From assembly GCA_012728875.1 (NCBI GenBank), contig JAAYEF010000007.1:1-62842 (forward strand): a stretch of 62,842 nucleotides of DNA. The letters run 5' to 3'. The notes below the pieces were generated by a model. That model was not told the DNA's origin. It was given only the letters and a program-made list of their open reading frames with translations, and ran no database searches. Positions 53,233-62,369 of the stretch are shown here, one piece after another. The position numbers were made by a program, and so were the translations under genes. This DNA is from Candidatus Cloacimonadota bacterium (GTDB lineage Bacteria > Cloacimonadota > Cloacimonadia > Cloacimonadales > Cloacimonadaceae). Numbering within the stretch: position 1 is the stretch's first letter; the number at the start of each line of letters is the position of its first letter.

Positions 53233-54102
53233 TTATTTATAATAATACAGTTCCACCGGCGTTTCGCCCAAGCGTTCGCTGATGGTGAAATATCCTTTTC
53301 CTTTTTCGTCAAATGCCACAGATTCGCCCTGGGGTTCAAGCTTGTAGGGCATGATTTTTCCCTTGGTGCTTAAAGCTTCCGCAATGCTTTGGTTTGCTTT
53401 GCGTGTGTAGCGATAGATGTTTGTGTATGTTTTCACCAAAATGTGTTTTCCGGATGGAGAAATGTCTGCTGCCACCACCCAACTGTATGGAAGCTGACCA
53501 ATGCGCTTTGCCACAATGCTTTCCGAAAAGCTTTGAGGGTATGGAAGGCGGTAGATTCCGCTGTTTTCGTCACGTTTGCTGATAACATAGATGTCGCCGG
53601 AAAGAGGGTCCACGAAAAGCGCTTCCGCATCGCGGGGACCGTCTTCATAAGTGAATTCGATCTTATCAATTTTGGAGATGGTGATCAGAGTGTCCAATAT
53701 CTCAGGCTCTTCAAAACGGTAGATGAAAGAAGAGGTATGATTGGCATTGTTGTCGCCGATATCTCCAACATAGACATAGGGTTTGGAATCTTTGGGGTCG
53801 ATGCAGGTGGAGATGTCTTCCCAATCCCGGTTTTTCACCCCATCCAACACGATCACAGCCGGCATCAGGGCATGTTTGTTCAAAACATAAACAGCCGCTT
53901 CGCCCCCGGAATCGTTGTGGGTATAAAGCAAACCGGGTGTTTTGATGCTGGAAGCCAGTCCGGAAGCCTCGTTGATGTCGGGTTCTTCCACGGTGTCGCT
54001 CTGAATGGAGGGTCCCAACAGCGCACAGCCCAAGGCAGCCAAAACCAACACAACGAATGCCAAAAAACCGATAAATTTCAGGAACCTTGAATTGGTTTTC
54101 AT
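53233..54102 (-). CDS. Lipoprotein with beta-propeller-like domain
   Basis: A 289-residue exported protein. The signal sequence (residues 8-25) ends LAALGC, a lipobox with Cys at about 26. The body has repeated beta-rich segments, for example GLLYTHNDSGGEAAVYVLN (about 57-75), YVYVGDIGDNNANHTSSFIY (about 108-127) and DIYVISKRDENSGIYRLPYP (about 170-189), consistent with a propeller of the esterase-like or SdiA-regulated type. Function unknown. It lies 10 bases after the PSD-like gene at the tail of the long run. Confidence 0.65.
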   Translation of the reverse strand: MKTNSRFLKFIGFLAFVVLVLAALGCALLGPSIQSDTVEEPDINEASGLASSIKTPGLLYTHNDSGGEAAVYVLNKHALMPAVIVLDGVKNRDWEDISTCIDPKDSKPYVYVGDIGDNNANHTSSFIYRFEEPEILDTLITISKIDKIEFTYEDGPRDAEALFVDPLSGDIYVISKRDENSGIYRLPYPQSFSESIVAKRIGQLPYSWVVAADISPSGKHILVKTYTNIYRYTRKANQSIAEALSTKGKIMPYKLEPQGESVAFDEKGKGYFTISERLGETPVELYYYK

Positions 54103-54112
54103 ATTTTACCCA

Positions 54113-54751
54113 TTATTCAGTTTGATCCGTTAATCCGTATAAGCTTAGAACTTCCGGTTCCGCGAGGTTTTCCGCTGCTTTCACAGCTTCCCGTTCCTGC
54201 AAAGTGAGCTCCGGCTTGCCGGGCAAAACAACAGTGCAGCTGCCATTTCCAACCACCATGCCGATGAGGTTTCCGGCTTTCATATCCGGCTCCACAAACC
54301 ATTGTATCCGTTGGAAACTGAACCTAAATTGGATTTTGCCAGCCGGGGTTTCCAGCCAAAGCATTCCATCCTCCAATTTGCAATCCTCATGCGGGCTGCG
54401 AAGCTCCACGCTGTCGAAAATGCCTTTGCGAATGGTGAGCAGGGTATGGTTGCCGTCGTGCACGATGCGCGAGATTCTTCCCTCAACCGGTGAAAGCAGC
54501 GCGTCTTCTGAAGGCATCGGAATGCGTTGGCGAAACCTGAAACAAAGTCCAACAAAGAAATAAGCAACCAGTGCTCCGATGGCCAGAGCAAGTGAAATGC
54601 CATAAATCCAGTTGCCAGCACCGTGAAAGATCCTATCCAAGATGATTGCGAGCGCCAACACGATCAAGATCGGCACCTGCACCCTGAACTGGGCAAATTT
54701 GATCCGGCGAAGTTCGTCGGGGTCGGAGATCAGATATTGTTGTTTTTGCAT
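54113..54751 (-). CDS. Degenerate phosphatidylserine decarboxylase-like membrane protein
   Basis: A 212-residue protein with two membrane helices (about residues 25-39 and 48-70), then FRFRQRIPM and LLSPVEGRI (about 86-93), which mirror the FFRDPxRxxP and SPADGxV pattern of small bacterial PSD enzymes. RIQWFVEPDMKAGNLIGMVV and NGSCTVVLP (Ser171) correspond to the PSD region with the pyruvoyl-forming Gly-Ser. Where PSDs have HVNRSP, this protein has VELRSP (about 115-120), so the key histidine is missing. It is therefore probably inactive or re-purposed. The start at 54751 is followed by the conserved region. It is separated from the DUF2147 gene by 63 bases. Confidence 0.6.
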   Translation of the reverse strand: MQKQQYLISDPDELRRIKFAQFRVQVPILIVLALAIILDRIFHGAGNWIYGISLALAIGALVAYFFVGLCFRFRQRIPMPSEDALLSPVEGRISRIVHDGNHTLLTIRKGIFDSVELRSPHEDCKLEDGMLWLETPAGKIQFRFSFQRIQWFVEPDMKAGNLIGMVVGNGSCTVVLPGKPELTLQEREAVKAAENLAEPEVLSLYGLTDQTE

Positions 54752-54814
54752 ATATTTCGGTATTTGGTGACAGGCGTGGTGTTTATGCCACACCTGCCAC
54801 CTTTAACATTTCAA

Positions 54815-55252
54815 TCAATTTGCGCGTGTCCAGGTTTCGGTTCTGCCAAGCAAAGAAACTCCGAGGAAACCGCGCAGTTTCATCGTGTTTGGTCCGGTCA
54901 ATTCCACTTTTGCGGAATATGTGTTGCCGGAGGAGACGTCGTAAACAGTGGCGCCGTCATATTTATTCTTGCCTTTGGATTTGAGGTTTTTAATAAATAC
55001 CAGGTTCAAAAGTGGACGATTGCGAAGACTTTTATCCGGATTATCCTTGTCCACCTTGGGTTTACCGTTTTCATTCGGTTCTTTCAGCCAAGCGATTTTG
55101 CCTTCATACACGCCACTTTTTGTTTCGTAGAATTGTACTTTGATCTGTTTGTCTGCGTCATACCACAGACCTTCGATCTTGTAGGTTTGAGCTGCCAAGG
55201 CAATGGGAAGCAGCATTCCCAATGCCAGGGCCAAAAATATCAGCTTTTTCAT
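54815..55252 (-). CDS. DUF2147-family exported protein
   Basis: A 145-residue exported protein. The signal peptide is residues 1-20 (LALALGMLLPIALAAQ). The DUF2147 core starts with IEGLWYD, then YEGKIAWLKEPN (about 49-60), RNRPLLNLVFIKNLK (about 76-90) and RGFLGVSLLGRTETWTR at the end. The fold is a small lipocalin-like beta barrel; the ligand is unknown. The ATG at 55252 has AGGAG eight bases upstream. It lies 34 bases after purB. Confidence 0.82.
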   Translation of the reverse strand: MKKLIFLALALGMLLPIALAAQTYKIEGLWYDADKQIKVQFYETKSGVYEGKIAWLKEPNENGKPKVDKDNPDKSLRNRPLLNLVFIKNLKSKGKNKYDGATVYDVSSGNTYSAKVELTGPNTMKLRGFLGVSLLGRTETWTRAN

Positions 55253-55286
55253 TTTGCAAACTCCTTGTTTTAAAGGGTTAGGGGAT

Positions 55287-56582
55287 TCAGATGATCCCGC
55301 AGCGCTTATAGATCGTATCCACATGCCGCAGATAGCGATCGTAGTTGAAAATGTCGTTCAATTGGGATTCAGGAATCAGCCCGGTGATGCGGCTGTCTTC
55401 CAAAACTTGATCCCGAAAAGGTCTGCCGCTTTCCCAGCATTTCATCGCGGCATCCTGCACCAAGGCATAGGCGTCTTCGCGCGACAGCCCTTTTTGAGTG
55501 AGATGCAGCAGCAACGCTTGGGAAAAGACAAGACCGTTTGTGAGTTCCAGGTTCGCGCGCATCGCCTCTGGATAGGCAACCAGATCCGAAACCAGCCTGC
55601 AGGTTTTTGCCAGCATATAGTGGGTCAGGATGCAGGAATCCGGCAAAATGATGCGCTCCACACTGGAATGCGAAATATCACGTTCGTGCCAAAGGGCGTT
55701 GTTTTCCATTGCGGCAAGGGCGTTCGAGCGCAAGACCCGCGCCAGACCGCAAAGCTGTTCACTGATGATGGGGTTGCGTTTGTGGGGCATGGCGGAAGAT
55801 CCTTTCTGCCCGCGTGCGAAGCTTTCCTCCGCTTCCAATACTTCGGTTCGTTGCAGATGCCTGATCTCCAGGGCGATTTTTTCCATCAGACTGCCGATCA
55901 GAGCTAGCACATTCATGAAAAAGGCATGACGGTCGCGCTGCAGCACCTGGGTGGAAACCTTTGCCGGCTTCAGATCCAGATATTCGCAGGCCAGTTCTTC
56001 CACACGCGGCTCAAGATGGGCAAAGTTGCCCACTGCGCCGCTGAATTGGCCAACTGCAACGGTCTCGATGGCGTCCTGCAGGCGCTCAATATTGCGCTGG
56101 GTTTCTTCGTACCAAAGCGCAAATTTGAGCCCGAAGCAGGTGGGTTCAGCATGAATCCCATGCGAGCGTCCCATGCACAAAGTTCTGCGATGCTCACGGG
56201 CTTTCAGCTTCAGGATTTCAGCCAAACGGTGCATCTCCGCCAGGATCAATTCGCCGGACTGCTTGAGCTGCAGGGCTGTGGCGGTGTCCAGAGTGTCCGA
56301 AGAGGTCATGCCAAAATGGACCCAGCGCGATGCAGGGCCAACATGCTCCGCCACATTGGTGAGAAATGCGATCACGTCGTGCCGTGTGACGGCCTCAATT
56401 TCTTCAATGCGTTCGCAGGAAAAGTCAGCTTTTTCCGAAATTGCCTGCCAATCTTCATCCGGGATCACGCCCAGTTCGTGCATGGCCCGGGCTGCCGCCA
56501 GTTCCACTTCCAGCCAGCATTCATAGCGGTTTTGCTGGGTCCAGACCCGTTCCATCTCGGGCAAACTGTAGCGGCTGATCAT
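55287..56582 (-). CDS. Adenylosuccinate lyase (PurB)
   Basis: A 431-residue purine enzyme that releases fumarate from adenylosuccinate and from SAICAR. It starts with MISRYSLPEMERVW, typical of the bacterial 430-residue class. GMTSSDTLDT (about 91-100), the His141 region (GRSHGIHAEPT) and the flexible signature loop GSSAMPHKRNP (about 261-271) are all intact. It overlaps the upstream lipoprotein gene by four bases and is flanked by envelope genes rather than other purine genes. Confidence 0.95.
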   Translation of the reverse strand: MISRYSLPEMERVWTQQNRYECWLEVELAAARAMHELGVIPDEDWQAISEKADFSCERIEEIEAVTRHDVIAFLTNVAEHVGPASRWVHFGMTSSDTLDTATALQLKQSGELILAEMHRLAEILKLKAREHRRTLCMGRSHGIHAEPTCFGLKFALWYEETQRNIERLQDAIETVAVGQFSGAVGNFAHLEPRVEELACEYLDLKPAKVSTQVLQRDRHAFFMNVLALIGSLMEKIALEIRHLQRTEVLEAEESFARGQKGSSAMPHKRNPIISEQLCGLARVLRSNALAAMENNALWHERDISHSSVERIILPDSCILTHYMLAKTCRLVSDLVAYPEAMRANLELTNGLVFSQALLLHLTQKGLSREDAYALVQDAAMKCWESGRPFRDQVLEDSRITGLIPESQLNDIFNYDRYLRHVDTIYKRCGII

Positions 56583-57277
56583 GGCTTGTTCAAAAAGTCT
56601 TTCAGGAAACCGGGAATCTCAAAGCCGCCGCTGTTTTCCTTGGGACGCGGCAGAGGTGCAACCTCAGCGGCACCATATTTGATGGAATCCACCAGCAATT
56701 CCATGGATCCGCTTTTTCCCATGCGAATGACCACTTTGTCCGGGTCGCCTTTGGAGGTATAGCTAAAATCCACGGCTGCACCGGATTTTTCATCCTTGAT
56801 ATTCATCAGCTTCATCGCAGGCGAAAATGCCATGATCACACCATCCAGATCCAGTGTGTTGTCTTCCGCAATCAGGCTTCCATACTTTTTCACCAGGGCA
56901 TCCGGATCGCCAAGCAGGCTCAGATATTCTCCGCCGCCGATGCCGGCTTGAGCCAGGGCTTGAAGCTGTGGAACCAGGGGTGAATCCACGGCAAGATAGT
57001 CTGCCAAGTATATGGAGATCAAAGGACTTGGGCTGATCCCAAATGCGCCGCCGTCAACGATGTCCAGGCGCATGGCTTCCTGAGATTTGTTCAATACAAA
57101 CATCTTGCGCAGGGCAAGCCCCATATAGTTGACATTGATCACGCCGTCTGCCTTAAAATCCTGCCAGCGTGACAGTTCCATACGCAACAGTGCCATTCTG
57201 TCAACGGTTTTGATCGAGGCACAAGAGCTGATCATAATGGCCAAAACAAGCGTCAGGCCCAAAAGCAAGCGTTTCAT
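56579..57277 (-). CDS. Outer-membrane lipoprotein (LolB/DUF4292-like)
   Basis: A 232-residue lipoprotein. The signal sequence is residues 1-18 with lipobox ISSC. The body is beta-rich with KADGVINVNYMGLALRKMFVL (about 43-63, written here as two overlapping strands), LRLDIVDGG-type and SPSPLISIYLADY elements, resembling the half-barrel of LolB/DUF4292 lipid-carrier proteins. The family call is tentative. The ATG at 57277 follows GGGAG. It lies 10 bases after lgt, the enzyme that would lipidate it. Confidence 0.6.
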   Translation of the reverse strand: MKRLLLGLTLVLAIMISSCASIKTVDRMALLRMELSRWQDFKADGVINVNYMGLALRKMFVLNKSQEAMRLDIVDGGAFGISPSPLISIYLADYLAVDSPLVPQLQALAQAGIGGGEYLSLLGDPDALVKKYGSLIAEDNTLDLDGVIMAFSPAMKLMNIKDEKSGAAVDFSYTSKGDPDKVVIRMGKSGSMELLVDSIKYGAAEVAPLPRPKENSGGFEIPGFLKDFLNKP

Positions 57278-57287
57278 TTGGTCTCCC

Positions 57288-58112
57288 TTAGGCTTTCTTT
57301 TTATACAGATTCCAGATGCCGATGCCAGCTGCCACAACCATCAAAGTGCTCAAGATTTGGCCGATGGTCATGAACCCAAACAGGTATCCGTACTTATCAT
57401 ATACTTCCAAACTGTCAGGAACCCTCACAAATTCCACCAAAAAGCGGAAAATTCCATAGAGTCCGATGAAATTCCAAAAGACCAAGCCTTCTTTTTTGCA
57501 CTTTTTGAGCAAAACCATGCTGACCACAAAGAGCACGATACCTTCCAGGAAAAGCTCGTAAAGCTGGGTGGGATGGCGCACAAGCATTTCGGGATCGCTG
57601 GGAAAAACCATACCCCAGGGCAGGCTGGTCTCGCTGCCCCAAAGCTCTGCATTGATGAAATTTCCCAGGCGCCCCAAGCCCAAACCGATCGCCACCAAAG
57701 GCATGGCGGGATCTGCCAGTTTGTAAAAGCTTAGCTTCTGCCGTTTCAGATAGATCCAGGTGGCAATGATCACACCCAAAGCGCCGCCGTGAAAGCTCAT
57801 CCCGCCTTCCCAAACAAAGAGAATTTCCTGCGGATGCTTCAGATACCAAGGCAAATTGTAGAAAAACACATAGCCCAGCCTGCCGCCCAGAATCACGCCC
57901 AGCATGATGGCAAAAATGATGCCTTCATACTGATCGCGGGTCACTTTCACATCGCGCATTCTCAAAAGGCGGCGATAGAAGATGTAGCCCAAAATGAAAC
58001 TGAGCACATACAAAAAGCCATACCAGCGGATGGCCAGATCCCTGCCAAAGAGCGAAAAACTCAACAGGTTGGGATCAATGTTTGGATAAGCCAACAGAGT
58101 TTGCAAGGTCAT
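57288..58112 (-). CDS. Prolipoprotein diacylglyceryl transferase (Lgt)
   Basis: A 274-residue integral membrane enzyme that attaches diacylglycerol to the lipobox cysteine of prolipoproteins. About seven helices are predicted. The Lgt signature GRLGNFINAELWG (about 147-159) is intact and the essential His108 lies in GGMSFHGG. It would process the many lipobox proteins in this window. The start overlaps etfB by four bases (ATGA). Confidence 0.94.
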   Translation of the reverse strand: MTLQTLLAYPNIDPNLLSFSLFGRDLAIRWYGFLYVLSFILGYIFYRRLLRMRDVKVTRDQYEGIIFAIMLGVILGGRLGYVFFYNLPWYLKHPQEILFVWEGGMSFHGGALGVIIATWIYLKRQKLSFYKLADPAMPLVAIGLGLGRLGNFINAELWGSETSLPWGMVFPSDPEMLVRHPTQLYELFLEGIVLFVVSMVLLKKCKKEGLVFWNFIGLYGIFRFLVEFVRVPDSLEVYDKYGYLFGFMTIGQILSTLMVVAAGIGIWNLYKKKA

Positions 58113-58897
58113 CCTCCCAAAGTGAAGCGATTCAAGCGATCAACAATGAGCTCAGCCGCTTCCTGAGCCTCAACTGTGAACACCTCGGTTTGTTTTTCGT
58201 GTTTTGGTGTAAAGATCTTCATCACCTGCGTGGGTGAACCGTTCAAGCCGATTTCCTTGGCGTCCAAACCCAGGTCATCAGCGTTCCAAACCTTCAATTC
58301 AGCATTCCGGGCATTGCGTTTTCCGCGCAGGGAAGGCAGCCGCGGATTGTTGATTTCCTTCACCACCGTGATCACGGCGGGAAGCTTCAGTTGCAGGCGG
58401 TCGAAACCGTCTTCCAAAAGGCGCTGCACGGTCACGGAGCAATCCGTGAGCGCTTCAATCTTGCGGATAAAGCAACCTTGGCGAAGGTTCAGATGGGCCG
58501 CAATTCCGGGTCCAACCTGGGCTGTGTCGCCATCGATGGCCTGCTGTCCGCAAAAGATGAGGTCAAAATCGCCAATCTTTTTCATCGCCGCAGCCAAAGT
58601 GAGGCTGGTGGCCCAGGTATCCGCTCCGGCAAAACGCCGGTCGGAGAGCAAAATGATCTCATCCACACCCAGGGAAACCGCTTCACGCAAGGTTTCCTCG
58701 GCTTGGGGCGGACCCATGCACACAGCGGTGACTTTTCCGCCATGCTCTTCCTTGAGGCGCACAGCTTCCTCGATGGCATAGGTGTCGAAGGGATTGAGGA
58801 TGCTTTCCACCCCTTCGCGAACCAGGGTGTTTGTAACCGGATCAATTCTAATTTCGGTTGTATTGGGAACCTGCTTGATGCAAACGACTATATTCAT
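58109..58897 (-). CDS. Electron transfer flavoprotein subunit beta (EtfB)
   Basis: A 262-residue EtfB. It starts MNIVVCIKQVPNT, contains the nucleotide-binding segment GQQAIDGDTAQVGP (about 116-129) and the EtfB signature VKEINNPRLPSLRGKRNA (about 176-193). ETF is an EtfA-EtfB heterodimer that carries electrons between flavin dehydrogenases and quinone or, in bifurcating types, ferredoxin. No etfA is present in the window although its gene normally lies next to etfB. The stop overlaps lgt by four bases; the upstream aminotransferase ends 5 bases before. Confidence 0.92.
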   Translation of the reverse strand: MNIVVCIKQVPNTTEIRIDPVTNTLVREGVESILNPFDTYAIEEAVRLKEEHGGKVTAVCMGPPQAEETLREAVSLGVDEIILLSDRRFAGADTWATSLTLAAAMKKIGDFDLIFCGQQAIDGDTAQVGPGIAAHLNLRQGCFIRKIEALTDCSVTVQRLLEDGFDRLQLKLPAVITVVKEINNPRLPSLRGKRNARNAELKVWNADDLGLDAKEIGLNGSPTQVMKIFTPKHEKQTEVFTVEAQEAAELIVDRLNRFTLGG

Positions 58898-58902
58898 GAT
58901 AG

Positions 58903-60012
58903 TTACCTTCTTTGGTAATATTCTTTGATGGCAGCGACCACATAGAGTTTTTGCTCTTCCGTGAGATCTGGGTAGATGGGAATGGACAGCACTTTTTCCG
59001 CCATTTCCTCAGACACTGGCATTTCACCTCTTTGGTAGCCAAGTTCTGTGAAACACTCCTGCAAATGCAGAGGCAGAGGATAATAGACCGCACAGCCTAT
59101 GTCCTTTGATTTCAGATGTTTAAGCAAGCCATCCCGATCTTCGCAAATCAGGGTGTATTGGTTGTAGATGGATTCAGCCTGCGGCGCGATGTAAGGCGTT
59201 TTCACCTGCGAAACCTCTGCCAAATGGCGGTTGTAAAAGTCCGCATTTTTGCGCCGACCTTCGCTCCAGGCAGCCATATGATCCAGCTTGACATCCAAAA
59301 TGGCGGCTTGAATCGTATCCAGCCTGCTGTTCAAACCCACACATTTGTGATAATATTTCGGACCTTCACCGTGGACGCGCAACTGCCGCAGCCTGGCGGC
59401 AAGCTTGTCATCGTTTGTGAGACACATTCCGCCGTCGCCCATGGCGCCCAGATTTTTGCTGGGGAAAAAGGAAAGCGTGCCAATATCGCCGAAGCTGCAG
59501 CTCATTTTTCCATCCCAAGTGCTGCCAATGCCTTGAGCGTTGTCTTCGATCACCTTCAGCCCATGCTTATTCGCGATTTCCATGATGCGGGTCATATCGC
59601 AGCATTGGCCGAAAAGATGCACTGGCATGATGGCCTTGGTCTTGGAATTGATGGCAGCCTCGATCTGATCCGGGTCAAGGTTGAAGGTTTTGGGGTCAAT
59701 ATCCACAAACCGCGGCTTGGCGCCGTTTCTCCAGATGGATGAAACCGTGGCAAAGAAAGTGAAAGGCGTGGTGATCACTTCATCGTCGGGACCAAATTCC
59801 AAGGCTTTGATCGCCAAAACCAGGGCGTCCGTTCCGGAAGCGCAGCCAATTGCGTGTTTCACATCCAGATAGCTGGCCATTTTGTCTTCAAATTCCTTCA
59901 CTTGGTGTCCCATGATATAGTTGTGTTCGCTCATCACTTTATCCATCGCAGCGCGAATTTGAGGCAGCAATGTTTCATATTGAGCGTGCAGGTCGAGCAT
60001 TGGTATTTTCAA
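58903..60012 (-). CDS. DegT/DnrJ/EryC1/StrS-family sugar aminotransferase
   Basis: A 369-residue PLP enzyme that aminates nucleotide-linked keto-sugars. The PLP lysine is Lys186 in SFFPSKNLGAMGDGG (about 181-195). EDNAQ near 156-160 and GTDALVLA (about 60-67) are family elements. I place the start at a TTG (60012) because AGGAG lies eight bases upstream and it gives the normal N-terminus (MKIPMLDL); the ATG at 60000 is too far from that site. It lies 13 bases after the SLBB gene, in the same unit as the epimerase. Confidence 0.9.
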   Translation of the reverse strand: MKIPMLDLHAQYETLLPQIRAAMDKVMSEHNYIMGHQVKEFEDKMASYLDVKHAIGCASGTDALVLAIKALEFGPDDEVITTPFTFFATVSSIWRNGAKPRFVDIDPKTFNLDPDQIEAAINSKTKAIMPVHLFGQCCDMTRIMEIANKHGLKVIEDNAQGIGSTWDGKMSCSFGDIGTLSFFPSKNLGAMGDGGMCLTNDDKLAARLRQLRVHGEGPKYYHKCVGLNSRLDTIQAAILDVKLDHMAAWSEGRRKNADFYNRHLAEVSQVKTPYIAPQAESIYNQYTLICEDRDGLLKHLKSKDIGCAVYYPLPLHLQECFTELGYQRGEMPVSEEMAEKVLSIPIYPDLTEEQKLYVVAAIKEYYQRR

Positions 60013-60025
60013 AATTCTATCTCCT

Positions 60026-61363
60026 TTAGTGTGTGAGAGTGCGGATGCCAAGGAAAATTGTCATCACCTGGGTTGCAATCAACATCACGTCCTTGAAGCG
60101 GGTCCAGTTGTCGAATGCAGCCTTTTCCGAAACGTAAATCTTGTCGCCGGGGTTCATTTCCATCTTTTTGGAGGGTTTGATCCAGTTTCCGCTGGCGGCG
60201 CTGATCACGCGGGTTCCCCCAGAACGCTTGTTATTCGTGTAACCACCGGCCTTGCGAATGTAATATTCATAGTTTTCACCCTTGACCCAAGGAATGAGGC
60301 CGGGATTCACCACCTGACCGCTAACTTCCACCATTTCCATCTGCTTGGGCACAAAAAGGTAGTCGCCATCCCGCAAATATGGATTGGCCTCGGCGCCCTT
60401 GCTTTCCCAAGTGAGCGAAACATCAACGGAATAGCGTCCCGGAAACTGACGGATCTGGTTCAGCATATAATAGTACTCCATGGAGTTCATATTCGTGATC
60501 TCTTTGTTGAGGATCCGCTGGAGTTCCAAATCCGGCTCTTCCACGGCAGCCCGGTTTGCATACACGGCACTGCGCAGATTTCCGCGCGAACTGGGACCGC
60601 CGCAAAGCAGCAGAACATCATAGAGAGTGGTGTTTTCATCAACCAGATATTCGCCCGGAGCGCGAACATCCCCTTCCACCGTGATTTTCCAAGCCCGACG
60701 GTGTTCGCTGTCTGCAAAAACGCTGATGCGGTCGTGGGGCTTCAGAACAACCTCGGATGCGGGCTGGCTTTTCAGGTTGACTTGCAGGATGTCGAACTCG
60801 GGAGAGTTGTCCCGATAGCGGTAGATGCTGACAGAAGCACGATCCGCCGCCAGTGTGAACCCTTGGGCAAGTTCCAAAATATCGGAAAGCCGATCTCCGG
60901 GCACAAATTCATATTCCCCAGGGAAATACACCTCGCCGAAAATGCTGATCGAGGTTTCCAGAGGCGGCACCCGGATGAGGTCGCCATCCTTGAGCAATGG
61001 ATTTTGCTCCAAATCCCCGGCGCGCAAATACTTCATCAGGTCGTAGGAACGAACCTGGCTTCCGCGGACCAGCATCACGCTGCGCAAGCCCTGATAGTTC
61101 TCAAAAAGCGAATCTCGCGCGGCCTGCTGCAATCTGCGAAACTCAAGTGTGGGCTGAGCTTGAACGGCTGTTTGAGAAATCCCCGCCATCCTGATGGCAT
61201 CGGAGACCCGGCTCAGCGAACTGAGCTGATAGGTTCCCGGGTTTGCCACAAATCCGGTCACGTTCACCGAAATGAAGGTTTGCACCAAATTCTGAGGCAG
61301 GGTTTGTGCGCTCAAAACACAAGCCAGAGCAAGCATAACGGCCAATATCAGTTTATTTTTCAT
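60026..61363 (-). CDS. SLBB-domain polysaccharide export protein
   Basis: A 445-residue exported protein. The signal peptide is residues 1-20. It has four or more SLBB modules, each with the xxPGxY pattern: GFVANPGTYQL (about 35-45), GEVYFPGEYEF (about 147-157), GDVRAPGEYLV and GQVVNPGLIPW. A C-terminal hydrophobic helix (VMLIATQVMTIFLGIRTL) could insert in the membrane. Such proteins are outer-membrane or periplasmic parts of capsule/exopolysaccharide export. The start overlaps the epimerase gene by 11 bases. Confidence 0.85.
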   Translation of the reverse strand: MKNKLILAVMLALACVLSAQTLPQNLVQTFISVNVTGFVANPGTYQLSSLSRVSDAIRMAGISQTAVQAQPTLEFRRLQQAARDSLFENYQGLRSVMLVRGSQVRSYDLMKYLRAGDLEQNPLLKDGDLIRVPPLETSISIFGEVYFPGEYEFVPGDRLSDILELAQGFTLAADRASVSIYRYRDNSPEFDILQVNLKSQPASEVVLKPHDRISVFADSEHRRAWKITVEGDVRAPGEYLVDENTTLYDVLLLCGGPSSRGNLRSAVYANRAAVEEPDLELQRILNKEITNMNSMEYYYMLNQIRQFPGRYSVDVSLTWESKGAEANPYLRDGDYLFVPKQMEMVEVSGQVVNPGLIPWVKGENYEYYIRKAGGYTNNKRSGGTRVISAASGNWIKPSKKMEMNPGDKIYVSEKAAFDNWTRFKDVMLIATQVMTIFLGIRTLTH

Positions 61364-62312
61364 AGTATTCAATCATCCGGCTGATGATGTCGTTCAGATT
61401 CAAACGTGGCTCATAGCCGATGTATTCTTTTACTTTGTCAAGGTTTGGCATCCGGTTCATCATGTCTTCAAAACCTTCTTCAAACGCATCTTCATAGCTC
61501 ATATATTCGATGCGGGACTTGCTTTTGCACATTTCCCGCACTTTTTTGGCAAGGTCTTCGATGGAAATGGATTCCGTGGTGCCAATGTTGAAGATTTCGC
61601 CCTCGCAATGCGGAGTGTTCATCAGTTTGATCAGCGCATCCACCACGTCGGAAACATCTGCAAAACAGCGGGTTTGCTTGCCCGAACCATAGACCACCAA
61701 GGGCTGATCCAAAAGCGCTGACTTGATGAATTTTGGCAGCACCATGCCATATTGTCCGGTTTGTCGCGGTCCCACGGTGTTGAACAAACGCACGATCACC
61801 ACCGGCAGCCTCTTTTCCCGAAAATATGCCAAAGCCATGAATTCATCGATGGCCTTGCTGTCGCTGTAGCCCCAGCGGCTGATGTGGGTGGAGCCCAAAA
61901 TGCGGTCGTCTTCCTCGGAAAAGGGAACTTTTTCGTTTTTGCCGTAAATTTCGGAGGTGGAGGTGATCAGGACTTTGGCTTTATATTTGTTTGCAAGTTC
62001 CAAGACGTTGTCTGTGCCCACAATATTTGTTTTCAGCGAAAGCAGCGGATTTTCGATGATATATTTCACGCCGACGGCGGCGGCCAGATGGTAAACCTGA
62101 TCCACGCCATCCATCTTTTTTTCCAAAAGCTCGCGGTTCAAAATGCTTCCGATCTTATAGCGAAAGCTGCTGTTCCCTTTCAGGGATTCGATGTTGTCCA
62201 GCCGGCCGGTGGAAAGATTGTCCACAATCCGGACCTCGTGGCCTTCCTTGAGCAATTTTTCCGCCAGGTGGGAGCCGATAAAGCCGGCTCCTCCGGTGAT
62301 TAAAATCTTCAT
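61353..62312 (-). CDS. NAD-dependent nucleotide-sugar epimerase/dehydratase
   Basis: A 319-residue short-chain dehydrogenase-type enzyme. The NAD motif is TGGAGFIGSHL (about 6-16), the substrate triad Ser/Thr (STSEIYG near 117-123) and the catalytic Tyr-x3-Lys reads YSDSK (about 149-153). VVYGSGKQTRCFADVSD (about 206-222) is typical of UDP-sugar 4-epimerases and UDP-glucuronate decarboxylases; which one cannot be told from sequence alone. It is the first gene of the glycan/export unit. A candidate promoter lies 58 bases upstream (62370-62399). Confidence 0.86.
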   Translation of the reverse strand: MKILITGGAGFIGSHLAEKLLKEGHEVRIVDNLSTGRLDNIESLKGNSSFRYKIGSILNRELLEKKMDGVDQVYHLAAAVGVKYIIENPLLSLKTNIVGTDNVLELANKYKAKVLITSTSEIYGKNEKVPFSEEDDRILGSTHISRWGYSDSKAIDEFMALAYFREKRLPVVIVRLFNTVGPRQTGQYGMVLPKFIKSALLDQPLVVYGSGKQTRCFADVSDVVDALIKLMNTPHCEGEIFNIGTTESISIEDLAKKVREMCKSKSRIEYMSYEDAFEEGFEDMMNRMPNLDKVKEYIGYEPRLNLNDIISRMIEYYEK

Positions 62313-62369
62313 AAGTTCTCCAATTCTGAAGCCTTTATAATATCCAGTAAAGAAACTATATCAATTTAA

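Noticed and set aside
60029-61384. 451-codon plus-strand frame opposite the SLBB gene
   Set aside because: Shadow; the minus-strand frame has a signal peptide and repeated SLBB motifs.
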